Below are positions 32,710 through 39,745 of a DNA stretch of 39,745 bases, one piece after another. The DNA comes from Ignavibacteria bacterium UBA2333 (GTDB taxonomy: Bacteria > Bacteroidota > Ignavibacteria > Kapaibacteriales > Kapaibacteriaceae), in the NCBI GenBank assembly GCA_002344895.1, contig DDUR01000070.1, positions 1 to 39,745 on the forward strand, given 5' to 3'. Below the pieces are notes generated by a model. That model did no database searches. It was not told the DNA's origin and saw only the letters and a program-made list of their open reading frames with translations. A program made the translations under genes and the position numbers. Each line of letters starts with the position of its first letter. Within the stretch, counting starts at the first letter, position 1.

Positions 32710-32754
32710 AAAAAAAAACGAGGCGGCCTCTCCTCGTGGAAAGACCGCCTCGTT
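32710..32754 (-). terminator. Intrinsic terminator in the leader of the MFS gene
   Basis: On the minus strand AACGAGGCGG (32754-32745 as its partner) pairs over 10 bp with CCGCCTCGTT (32726-32717), with an 18-base loop, followed by at least 7 T. It is a classic intrinsic terminator that ends 14 bases before the MFS ATG. No minus-strand gene lies upstream, so it seems to act on the MFS leader itself. Confidence 0.8.
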
Positions 32755-32949
32755 GCGCGTACTTGATGTCGACGTTACGTTATGGCACGGTCTCTCCAAT
32801 GTATACACGGGCAGTCAAATTCCGGGAGGAATCCGATCGCAAGGTGTTTCACTGTAGAATTCACGTAGGCCATGATGTATGCTTCCAAGAAACAATCGTG
32901 CCATTTTTGTGCGATATTCATGAACAATCGTTCACCGCACCTGGAATCC

Positions 32950-34260
32950 ATGAGCCCCTTTTCGCCCCTTACCATCGCTGTCAGAACCATCGTTGTTCTT
33001 TCCGTCATTCTTGGCATATCACCGAACCTGTGGTCACAATCGACCGACGTCCTGCAGATGCGCATCAACGACGTGCAGACATTGTTATCGAAGAAACCAC
33101 TTGATGTAGACACGATCTTTACAAAGGACTTTCTTACGCAGGTACCCAAACCACGCCTCATGATGGGGGTGGCACAGCTCATGGCTGGTGCTGGCACTCC
33201 GGTTTCGTCACGGATCGTCTCGCAGCAGGGTGCAGGGTCTCTCACACTCGAGTACACAACGGACTCGAACTTTGTTGTGCCTGTGGATCTAACACTTGAT
33301 GCTCAACCCCCTCATCGAATTGTTGGTCTGCTTATCAAACCGCGTTCACGACTGTATACAACGTTTTCTGAGCTGGAAACTGCAGTTCGTAAACTTGATG
33401 GGGAATCTTCATTATGTGTTGTTGACCTTACATCGAACAAGGTCGTTGCCGCCGTTAATCCGGACACACGCTTCCCGATTGGATCCACATTTAAGCTGTT
33501 TATTCTGGGAGAAGTACTGCGGCAGATTCAGGCGGGCACATTACGCTGGGATGACGTGGTAACGTTGGACTCAACGACGTACTCACTTCCAAGTGGAATC
33601 TTGCACACATGGCCACATGGTGCACCTATCACCATTCACACATTAGCGTCAAAAATGATCAGTGTGAGTGACAATACGGCCACTGATATCCTTCTGCACA
33701 AGGTTGGTCGTGAAAATGTTGAAAACGTTCAAGGGGCAATGGGGCATCAGCATCCGGAATGGAACGTGCCATTTCTGGGAACGCGCGAAATGTTCCTCCT
33801 GAAGTTTATCAATCAGGGTACACCTGGCAGAGAGTATGCGGCTGGTAACGTTGAAGCACGTCGGCGATACCTTCAAGAAAAGGTCACACGACTTTCAACG
33901 AATGACGTTGTCCTCACAGCATCACCAATCCTTACAGACTCGGTTGAGTGGTTTGCGACAACACGTGAGTTATGCTCCGTGATGCAGTGGTTTCGTAACA
34001 CTGATACTACCGGACGCGCCACGCAGTTTGGAGTACTAGGAATAAATCGAGGTCTGCCGATTCCCAAGGAAACCTTCCCAGGTGCCTACTACAAAGGCGG
34101 ATCGGAGGCTGGTGTCATTAACATGACGTATCTCGTACGGCGCAAGGACGGTCGCTGGTTCGCTGTATCATGTTCGCAGCACAACACGTCGGCCGCCCTT
34201 GATGAAGATGCCTACACTGCAATTGTCGGTAGCGTTTTCCGGCTTCTGGAACGGTATTGA
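32950..34260 (+). CDS. Class A-like serine beta-lactamase-family hydrolase
   Basis: About 436 residues from the ATG at 32950, which gives a good signal peptide (MSPFSPLTIAVRTIVVLSVI...LWSQS); upstream ATGs at 32872 and 32920 are less fitting. Active-site motifs: STFK (S179xxK182), SDN (240-242) and KGG (382-384). An N-terminal domain of about 130 residues, seen before the hydrolase part, resembles the ORF12-like family of clavulanate clusters with a two-domain layout, rather than TEM-type enzymes. No clear Glu166-type loop could be assigned. It may hydrolyse beta-lactams or another ester or amide in the periplasm. Confidence 0.85.
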   Translation: MSPFSPLTIAVRTIVVLSVILGISPNLWSQSTDVLQMRINDVQTLLSKKPLDVDTIFTKDFLTQVPKPRLMMGVAQLMAGAGTPVSSRIVSQQGAGSLTLEYTTDSNFVVPVDLTLDAQPPHRIVGLLIKPRSRLYTTFSELETAVRKLDGESSLCVVDLTSNKVVAAVNPDTRFPIGSTFKLFILGEVLRQIQAGTLRWDDVVTLDSTTYSLPSGILHTWPHGAPITIHTLASKMISVSDNTATDILLHKVGRENVENVQGAMGHQHPEWNVPFLGTREMFLLKFINQGTPGREYAAGNVEARRRYLQEKVTRLSTNDVVLTASPILTDSVEWFATTRELCSVMQWFRNTDTTGRATQFGVLGINRGLPIPKETFPGAYYKGGSEAGVINMTYLVRRKDGRWFAVSCSQHNTSAALDEDAYTAIVGSVFRLLERY

Positions 34261-34273
34261 GTAGCTTTGCCCT

Positions 34274-34849
34274 ATGCTTTGTCTGCAACGAGATTCAAAT
34301 CCCGAGTGGATTGTTGTGGCATCGGCCAATCTGGATCGTATCCTTGTTGACCATGCCCATTGTGAAAAAAAAGCTGCGACGTTTGCCCTTGCGATGATGA
34401 ACCGTTATCCGCATCACGAACGACTCGTGGCGGATATGGTTGATCTTGCTATCGAAGAACTTGAACACTTCCGTCTTGTGTTGGGAGAACTTCAGAAACG
34501 CAACATTCCCCTTTCACCGATGGAGGCAAATCCGTATGCGCAGCAGTTACATGATCACGTACGAACATCTGAGCCAGAGCGGTTGCTGGACTTGCTGATT
34601 GTTGGCGCCTTCATCGAGGCACGGTCGTGCGAACGATTCTCGTTACTAGCAGCCCATGCTCCCAACGATGACCTTAAGAGTCTGTATTCGTCGTTGCTGG
34701 CCAGTGAGGCGGGCCACTACCGTGCCTACACGGACATTGCACGCGAATACTGCGGAAGTGACGTTGTCCGTGCTCGTCTACAGGAATATGCCATGATTGA
34801 ATCCAACATTGTGGCCAGTCTTCCGAACCAACCAACAATGCACGGCTGA
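34274..34849 (+). CDS. miaE: tRNA-(ms2io6A) hydroxylase (MiaE-like)
   Basis: A 191-residue ferritin-like di-iron protein. DHAHCEKKAA, EELEHF, FIEARSCERF and SEAGHY carry the iron-ligand Glu and His residues of MiaE, which hydroxylates modified A37 of tRNA. Length agrees with the family. There is no Shine-Dalgarno. Its stop overlaps fmt as TGATG, so these two tRNA-related genes are coupled. Confidence 0.9.
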   Translation: MLCLQRDSNPEWIVVASANLDRILVDHAHCEKKAATFALAMMNRYPHHERLVADMVDLAIEELEHFRLVLGELQKRNIPLSPMEANPYAQQLHDHVRTSEPERLLDLLIVGAFIEARSCERFSLLAAHAPNDDLKSLYSSLLASEAGHYRAYTDIAREYCGSDVVRARLQEYAMIESNIVASLPNQPTMHG

Positions 34850-35769
34850 TGGCAAACATCATCTTTATGGGCACGCCGGACTTTGCAGTTCCAGCGTTAC
34901 GTGCGCTCCACACTGAGTTTGGTGTGACAACTGTTGTAACAGTTCCGGATAAACCTCGCGGTCGAGGTCTTCAGATCGTACCGAGTGCTGTGAAGGTTGC
35001 GGCCGAAGAACTTGGCATCACTGACATTCTTCAGCCGGTATCACTGAAGGAAAACAACTTTACAACGAGTATTTCGGAACGCAATCCCGACATCATCTGC
35101 GTTATTGCCTTCCGTATTCTGCCTCGTGCCGTCTACTCACTGGCGCAACTTGGTTCGTTTAATGTTCATGCCTCACTTCTTCCCGAGTTTCGTGGTGCAG
35201 CGCCCATCCATCATGCAATCTTGAGTGGTGCAACGGAAACTGGTGTAACGTCATTCCTTCTCAATGACGTCGTTGATACGGGCACAATTCTCCGTCAGAC
35301 ACACTACACCATTCCAGACGGTACAACAACCGGTGAACTCTACCAAGAACTGATGCCCCTGGCAGCAACGTGTGCCGTGGAGACATGCAGAGACCTGATC
35401 AATGGCACAGCTCGGCCTACACCACAGGATGATTCGCGCGCTTCATTGGCACCGAAGGTATATCGTGAGTTTGGTAACATTAACTGGCGACAAGATCGGA
35501 AAACGGTTCGCCAACACATCCTTGGATACTCTCCTGTACCGTGCGCTTGGACTCGGTGGAATGACGAAACGGTAAAGATGTACCGCGCTGAGTTCTCCGA
35601 TGCTACGCTTGCACCTGGTACCTGGGAAGTGCGCGACAACACCCTTCTTGCTGGATGCCAAGACGGAGCTCTCTCGATTACGGAGATCCAGTTACCAGGT
35701 AAACCTCGGCGTCATACTGCTGATGTACTCCGCGGATATCGTGGTGCTCTACACGGAGAGTTTTTATGA
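34849..35769 (+). CDS. fmt: Methionyl-tRNA formyltransferase
   Basis: A 306-residue enzyme transferring formyl from 10-formyl-THF to Met-tRNA of initiation. IFMGTPDFAVPAL at the N-terminus, PDKPRGRG loop, FNVHASLLPEFRGAAP with the catalytic Asn and His, and DVVDTGTIL with the Asp. The C-terminal OB-like domain begins near 205. Complete length. It overlaps miaE by 1 base and the next gene by 4 bases. Confidence 0.97.
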   Translation: MANIIFMGTPDFAVPALRALHTEFGVTTVVTVPDKPRGRGLQIVPSAVKVAAEELGITDILQPVSLKENNFTTSISERNPDIICVIAFRILPRAVYSLAQLGSFNVHASLLPEFRGAAPIHHAILSGATETGVTSFLLNDVVDTGTILRQTHYTIPDGTTTGELYQELMPLAATCAVETCRDLINGTARPTPQDDSRASLAPKVYREFGNINWRQDRKTVRQHILGYSPVPCAWTRWNDETVKMYRAEFSDATLAPGTWEVRDNTLLAGCQDGALSITEIQLPGKPRRHTADVLRGYRGALHGEFL

Positions 35770-36536
35770 CGCCCCTTGTAGACTTTGTTCGCACTACACC
35801 GTTCTTTGTTGTTGCCCACCGGGGAGCGTCGGGTGATGCACCGGAGAATACACTTGCAGCCATTCGAACGGCAGTTGACGGTGGTGCGAATATGGTTGAG
35901 ATTGACCTTCAGTTAACGCTTGACCGTAAACTTGTTGTCTTTCATGATCACGTACTTGGTCGTACCACGAATGGTCACGGTAAAATCGCAGCCACGTCGT
36001 TTCATGACGTACGTAAACTTGATGCCGGTTCATGGTTTGCGTCGTCCTTTGCCGGAGAGCGTGTTCCCACCTTCGCCGAAGTTGTTGACGTTGTCCGCAA
36101 CCGTGCCTACGTCCTTGTAGAGCTTAAACCCTTTGACGCACAGGCAACCGTAGATGACGTACGTGCAGTTGTTACGACCGTTCAGGAATTTGGACTTGGT
36201 CCCTACATGGCCTTTGCCAGTTTTGACCACCGGACCATTGCCTTCGTTAAACATCTTGATCAAACACTTCACACTGTCGCCTTAAACGTTCCCGGTGATC
36301 TGCGTCAACCATCTGAAGTATGTGCAGCCGTTGGTGCTGATGCCTACGGATGTTCCATCCACGAACTCAGCCGTGACCGTATGGCAGATGCCCGACGTAA
36401 CCGTATTCCTGTCGGCGTCTACACCGTAAATGACGAAGCCTCATTACGACGGGCTTGTACCTACGGTGTCCAAGCCGTTGTCAGCAATTTTCCAACCGTC
36501 ATTCGTGACGCAGCTCTTCGAATCTGTCAGCAATGA
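35766..36536 (+). CDS. Glycerophosphodiester phosphodiesterase
   Basis: A 256-residue TIM-barrel GDPD. VAHRGASGDAPENTLAA with catalytic His/Arg and Glu, MVEIDLQLTLDRKLVVFHD with the metal-binding Glu/Asp and second His. It hydrolyses glycerophosphodiesters to glycerol-3-phosphate and an alcohol. No signal peptide, so cytoplasmic (UgpQ-like). ATGA overlap with fmt and the next gene. Confidence 0.95.
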   Translation: MTPLVDFVRTTPFFVVAHRGASGDAPENTLAAIRTAVDGGANMVEIDLQLTLDRKLVVFHDHVLGRTTNGHGKIAATSFHDVRKLDAGSWFASSFAGERVPTFAEVVDVVRNRAYVLVELKPFDAQATVDDVRAVVTTVQEFGLGPYMAFASFDHRTIAFVKHLDQTLHTVALNVPGDLRQPSEVCAAVGADAYGCSIHELSRDRMADARRNRIPVGVYTVNDEASLRRACTYGVQAVVSNFPTVIRDAALRICQQ

Positions 36537-36805
36537 GTGAAATTGATATTCTCGGTCTGGCTGCCGGCAGCTGCAGCACGTTTGCCTTAGCGCCTCAAGC
36601 AATACGTGTGATTCGAACACGTGAAGTGCATCAGCTGAGTCTGGCTATGCTATGTCTGATGATCGTTGGCGCTGTACTCTGGTTATCCTACGGCCTTATT
36701 CAGGCTGACGTGAGCATCATTCTTGCCAACGCTATAGCACTGGTCTTCCAGATTACGATGATGACGGTGAAGCTAGCAGATGTTCGGCGCCGAACTCGTG
36801 CCTAA
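36533..36805 (+). CDS. SemiSWEET sugar transporter
   Basis: A 90-residue membrane protein with three helices (LGLAAGSCSTFALAPQAI, LAMLCLMIVGAVLWLSYGLI, VSIILANAIALVFQITMM) and the PQ-loop motif APQAIRVIRTREVHQLS. It is a half-SWEET that works as a dimer to carry sugars across the inner membrane. ATGA overlap with the GDPD gene. Confidence 0.93.
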   Translation: MSEIDILGLAAGSCSTFALAPQAIRVIRTREVHQLSLAMLCLMIVGAVLWLSYGLIQADVSIILANAIALVFQITMMTVKLADVRRRTRA

Positions 36806-36822
36806 GAACGTAGATTTGTGGT

Positions 36823-37518
36823 ATGAACATAGCCGTCCTTCTCAGCGGATGTGGAGTGTACGACGGATCTGAAATTCACGAATCCGTCTTTGTACTCTAC
36901 CACCTCACACGCCTCGGCCACACGCCGATCTGTGTAGCACCCGATACCGAACAGTATCACGTTGTGAACCATCGCGACGGTTCAGTATCTGATGAGCGTC
37001 GTAACACACTCACGGAAGCGGCGCGTATTGCGCGCGGAGCTATTCGGTCAATTGAAGCTCTCACGCCCGGCGATTACGACGCACTCGTCATCCCGGGAGG
37101 ATTTGGTGCGGCAAAAAACCTCACGTCGTGGGCATTCGACGGACCGAATGCTTCAATTCGTGACGATGTACGCACACTCGTACGGACAACCTATCAGGCT
37201 GGTAAACCCATTGTTGCGCTGTGTATGGGGCCAACGGTTGTTGCCAAGGCTCTCGAAGGTATGGATGTACATGCACGCCTTACCGTTGGTACCACTACAG
37301 CGGCATCGCCGTACGACATACCGGCGATCTCGTCTGGCCTGACACAACTTGGTGCCATAGCGGAATACGTTGATACGACGGGCATCATTGTTGACAATGA
37401 GCATCGGATCATCAGCGCTCCGTGTTACATGATGGAGGCTTCTATTGTTGACGTGCACAACAACATCGGCATGGCTATTGATGCCCTTGATGACATGTTA
37501 GCAACCGTGACCCCATGA
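36823..37518 (+). CDS. elbB: Isoprenoid biosynthesis glyoxalase ElbB-like
   Basis: A 231-residue DJ-1/PfpI-fold protein. SGCGVYDGSEIHE, the PGGFGAAKNLTSWA region and the nucleophile Cys in VALCMGPTV identify ElbB, which has glyoxalase III activity in E. coli and was tied to isoprenoid synthesis. Starts 17 bases after the SemiSWEET stop, with no Shine-Dalgarno. It overlaps the next gene by 4 bases. Confidence 0.93.
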   Translation: MNIAVLLSGCGVYDGSEIHESVFVLYHLTRLGHTPICVAPDTEQYHVVNHRDGSVSDERRNTLTEAARIARGAIRSIEALTPGDYDALVIPGGFGAAKNLTSWAFDGPNASIRDDVRTLVRTTYQAGKPIVALCMGPTVVAKALEGMDVHARLTVGTTTAASPYDIPAISSGLTQLGAIAEYVDTTGIIVDNEHRIISAPCYMMEASIVDVHNNIGMAIDALDDMLATVTP

Positions 37519-37970
37519 ACGAACTGGTTTCCTTACCCACCCTACACTTCCCGACGTATCCAGCACGGATCCGATCCAATACACTCTCGCTCGAGATCTA
37601 TGATGAGGTGAGAGCACAGTGGGTAGCACTCACACCAGAAGAATGGGTACGACAGAACTGCTTGCATTGGTTATTGTCAAGGGGCTTTCCAAAGGGGCGA
37701 TGCAGCGTAGAACGTCGGCTTGGACGAACAGGAATGCGATACGACCTGTTGTGGCTCGACTCAAGACTCAGTCCCTTCCTTCTCGTTGAGTGTAAGGCCC
37801 CATCCATCGCTGTCAGCACCGACACCTTGCGTCAGTCACAATGGTATAACCTCACACTACGAGCACCCTACGTACTGCTCACAAACGGGCTTACGACGTA
37901 CTGTGCAGCAGTTGATCGTGAAGGTTACGTTGACATTTTGCCAGACATACCCAACTACCCATCGTCATGA
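37515..37970 (+). CDS. HsdR N-terminal-like stand-alone nuclease-fold protein
   Basis: A 151-residue protein: PEEWVRQNCLHWLLSRGFPKG, then RYDLLWLDSRLSPFLLVECKAP with the D...ExK motif of PD-(D/E)xK nucleases, then the end WYNLTLRAPYVLLTNGLTTY. This is the short single-domain version of the type I restriction HsdR N-terminus, which occurs widely as a lone housekeeping-like gene in Bacteroidota. No hsdM/S genes are nearby. Function unknown. It is coupled to elbB and pyrC by overlaps. Confidence 0.85.
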   Translation: MNELVSLPTLHFPTYPARIRSNTLSLEIYDEVRAQWVALTPEEWVRQNCLHWLLSRGFPKGRCSVERRLGRTGMRYDLLWLDSRLSPFLLVECKAPSIAVSTDTLRQSQWYNLTLRAPYVLLTNGLTTYCAAVDREGYVDILPDIPNYPSS

Positions 37971-38980
37971 CCATCACCCTCCGATCCCCTCTCGACATGC
38001 ACATTCACTTCCGTCAGGATAACATGTTGCGTGTTGTGGCACCATTAACGGCTGCACACTTTGCTGGTGGGGTTGTAATGCCGAATCTTATTCCACCTGT
38101 AAACACTCTTGAAGCCCTGCATCGTTATACGGGCGAAGTGAATGCTGCCACGTATGGATATGCATTTGCTCCGTATATGACGCTGTTCTTCCGTGACTAC
38201 AGTCGAGAAGAACTCGAAGCTGCCAAACCACACATTATCGGTATCAAACTCTATCCAGCTGGAGCTACAACGAATTCAGAGGCAGGAGTTCGTGAGATCT
38301 CGGCAATGGATCATGTGTTTGCCGAGATGGAGAGCCTCGATATTCCCCTGCTTGTTCACGGAGAAACACACGGATTTGTGATGGATCGCGAACGCGAGTT
38401 TTGTGAAGTGTATCGTTACCTGGCAAGAACATTTCCGCGACTTCGCATTACGATGGAGCATATCACTACACGTGATGCATTGGACGTACTTGAAGAGTTT
38501 GATAACGTGGCGGCTACGGTTACAGCTCACCACCTTGTTATCACTCTTGATGACGTTGTTGGTGGCCTCATGAATCCCCATCTGTTCTGTAAACCCATTG
38601 CAAAACGTCCGGAAGATCGTGACGCACTTCTGGCAGCCGCATTACAGGTTCATCCAAAGATTATGCTTGGCAGTGATTCTGCTCCTCATCCCGTCGACAA
38701 AAAGGAATGTCCGGGCTGCGCAGCAGGTGTCTTTACCGCACCAATTCTCCTACCCTTACTCGCCGACCTCTTTGAGCGTCATGGAGCACTCGACAAACTC
38801 CAACAGTTTGTGAGTGACAATGCCATTCGGCATTACCGACTCACACCTCCATCAACAACTGTCACCCTTGAACGCACTCCGATGACAATTCCACCTTCAT
38901 ACGGTGACGTCGTACCTATGTGGGCCGGACGACAGCTGCCGTGGTCTGTGACAAACGTTGAAGCGCATCACACGTCATGA
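37967..38980 (+). CDS. pyrC: Dihydroorotase, class II
   Basis: A 337-residue zinc amidohydrolase of pyrimidine synthesis. DMHIHFR (HxH), the carbamylated Lys in IGIKLYPAG, LLVHGET, TMEHITT, TAHHL and the final Asp in GSDSAPH are all present, as in E. coli PyrC. Full length. Overlaps the upstream and downstream genes by 4 bases. Confidence 0.96.
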   Translation: MTITLRSPLDMHIHFRQDNMLRVVAPLTAAHFAGGVVMPNLIPPVNTLEALHRYTGEVNAATYGYAFAPYMTLFFRDYSREELEAAKPHIIGIKLYPAGATTNSEAGVREISAMDHVFAEMESLDIPLLVHGETHGFVMDREREFCEVYRYLARTFPRLRITMEHITTRDALDVLEEFDNVAATVTAHHLVITLDDVVGGLMNPHLFCKPIAKRPEDRDALLAAALQVHPKIMLGSDSAPHPVDKKECPGCAAGVFTAPILLPLLADLFERHGALDKLQQFVSDNAIRHYRLTPPSTTVTLERTPMTIPPSYGDVVPMWAGRQLPWSVTNVEAHHTS

Positions 38981-39696
38981 ACGTATTCCTCGTCGTTGTT
39001 GCCGTCGTTACCCTGCTCCTTCCCCAGGAGACGTACCGACGCTGTCCACCGGAGGGTAATGCAAAGCGCTCCAACGCAAAGGAACTCAACGTCAAGAAGA
39101 ACCGCTACGATGTTCCGCGAGAACGCGACGTTGTAACGGTGTCCCTTGCAAACCTTCGCGCAATGGCGGCTCCACCAGACGGTCGGTATGCCGAGGGCCA
39201 GGCCATTCGTACAACAGGATATGTCGCTGATGTTCGTATTGGTGCGATTGAAACATGTAATTGTAAAGAAAAAGACCATTGGTTACGTGATACCCATATT
39301 GAACTCACAGACGATCCCATGCGCACGAATGACAAAACAACATTTGTTGTTGTTGAAGTCACGCCGCGATTCCGTGAACGCAAAAAACGAAACGGACGTG
39401 ACTGGTCGCAGCGTGCTCTCCGTGACGCGTTTCTCGGTCGGTGGGTAACCGTAACTGGCTGGCTCTTCTGGGACGACATGCACGAAGACGAATCAGCTGG
39501 AAGTGGTAACCGTCATGTATGGCGTGGAACCGCGTGGGAAATCCACCCTGTTACCGACATCGTCATCACCACACGTCCACGCGACACGATAACATCCTCC
39601 CCTACCCGCCAATGTTCAGGCCTCACAGCCGACGGACGTCGATGCAGTCGTAACACCACCGCACGTGATGGACGGTGTTGGCAGCATAAGAGATAG
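38977..39696 (+). CDS. Secreted protein with OB-like and C-terminal Cys-His motif
   Basis: A 239-residue protein. The signal helix MNVFLVVVAVVTLLLP is short. The central part (IRTTGYVADVRIGAIETCNC, THIELTD, VVVEVTPRF, WVTVTGWLFWD) is OB-fold-like. The C-terminus QCSGLTADGRRCSRN...GRCWQHK has a C-x8-C-x9-C-x3-H zinc-type pattern (DUF5763-like). The function is not known. It ends just before the G-rich repeat array at the window end. Confidence 0.7.
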   Translation: MNVFLVVVAVVTLLLPQETYRRCPPEGNAKRSNAKELNVKKNRYDVPRERDVVTVSLANLRAMAAPPDGRYAEGQAIRTTGYVADVRIGAIETCNCKEKDHWLRDTHIELTDDPMRTNDKTTFVVVEVTPRFRERKKRNGRDWSQRALRDAFLGRWVTVTGWLFWDDMHEDESAGSGNRHVWRGTAWEIHPVTDIVITTRPRDTITSSPTRQCSGLTADGRRCSRNTTARDGRCWQHKR

Positions 39697-39698
39697 GA

Positions 39699-39745
39699 TG
39701 GGGAGGCAGATGGGGAGGCAGATGGGGAGGCAGATGGGGTTAATG
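39699..39745. repeat. G-rich 12-bp repeat array, right window edge
   Basis: Three full GGGGAGGCAGAT units and then GGGGTTAATG, cut by the window end. Same units and strand as at 1-39 and 463-513. Confidence 0.8.

Noticed and set aside
32775..33257. 160-codon minus-strand frame upstream of the MFS terminator
   Set aside because: Antisense to the beta-lactamase gene; Cys- and Met-rich low-quality sequence. It would explain the terminator but no start signal or domain supports it.

Overview
The window is host chromosome from a Gram-negative bacterium, interrupted by one complete-looking, Mu-like transposable prophage (4996-31970, about 27.0 kb). Host genes (leuS, miaE-like, fmt, a SemiSWEET, elbB, a stand-alone HsdR-N-type nuclease-fold protein, pyrC, a C-terminal CxxxTxxGxxC...H zinc-type protein) and mostly missing Shine-Dalgarno sequences suggest the Bacteroidota/Chlorobiota (possibly Kapabacteria-like) lineage. 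That placement is inferred from gene types; no 16S rRNA is present.

Left host flank (1-4995): a VOC-family protein, a 370-bp intergenic region packed with structured repeats (G-rich 12-mers, a nested palindromic element, nine 10-bp tandem units), leuS, a secreted propeller-like protein, and the C-terminal part of an MFS transporter on the minus strand. Right host flank (31971-39745): the N-terminal part of the same MFS gene preceded by an intrinsic terminator, a class A-like serine beta-lactamase, and a tight plus-strand run miaE-fmt-GDPD-SemiSWEET-elbB-HsdR_N-pyrC-secreted protein with 1-4 nt overlaps at most junctions. Both window ends lie in the same G-rich 12-bp repeat, so the window may be a contig broken at repeats.

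Prophage: its tips are TGTCA...TGACA, flanked by the direct repeat ATAG. Removing the prophage and one ATAG copy restores an uninterrupted MFS frame of about 400 codons. The right end holds an XRE repressor (+) divergent from the early operon (-), whose sigma70-type promoter carries a palindrome between -35 and -10. The early operon encodes small proteins, a MuA-type transposase with Glu at the second catalytic position, a gp16-like protein, a 37-residue membrane peptide, Gam, a ParB-like protein, a zinc-ribbon protein and a Mu F-like head protein fused to a GNAT-like domain. A head block (connector, tail terminator, terminase subunits, portal, gpG) runs on the plus strand. From a shared divergent control region, scaffold, major capsid, virion-surface, holin-like, tail tube, tail chaperone pair (likely +1 frameshift), a 1600-residue tape measure and tail-tip genes run on the minus strand. 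There is no tail sheath, so a siphovirus is likely. No MuB ATPase, no Mor/C-type activator and no endolysin could be recognised.
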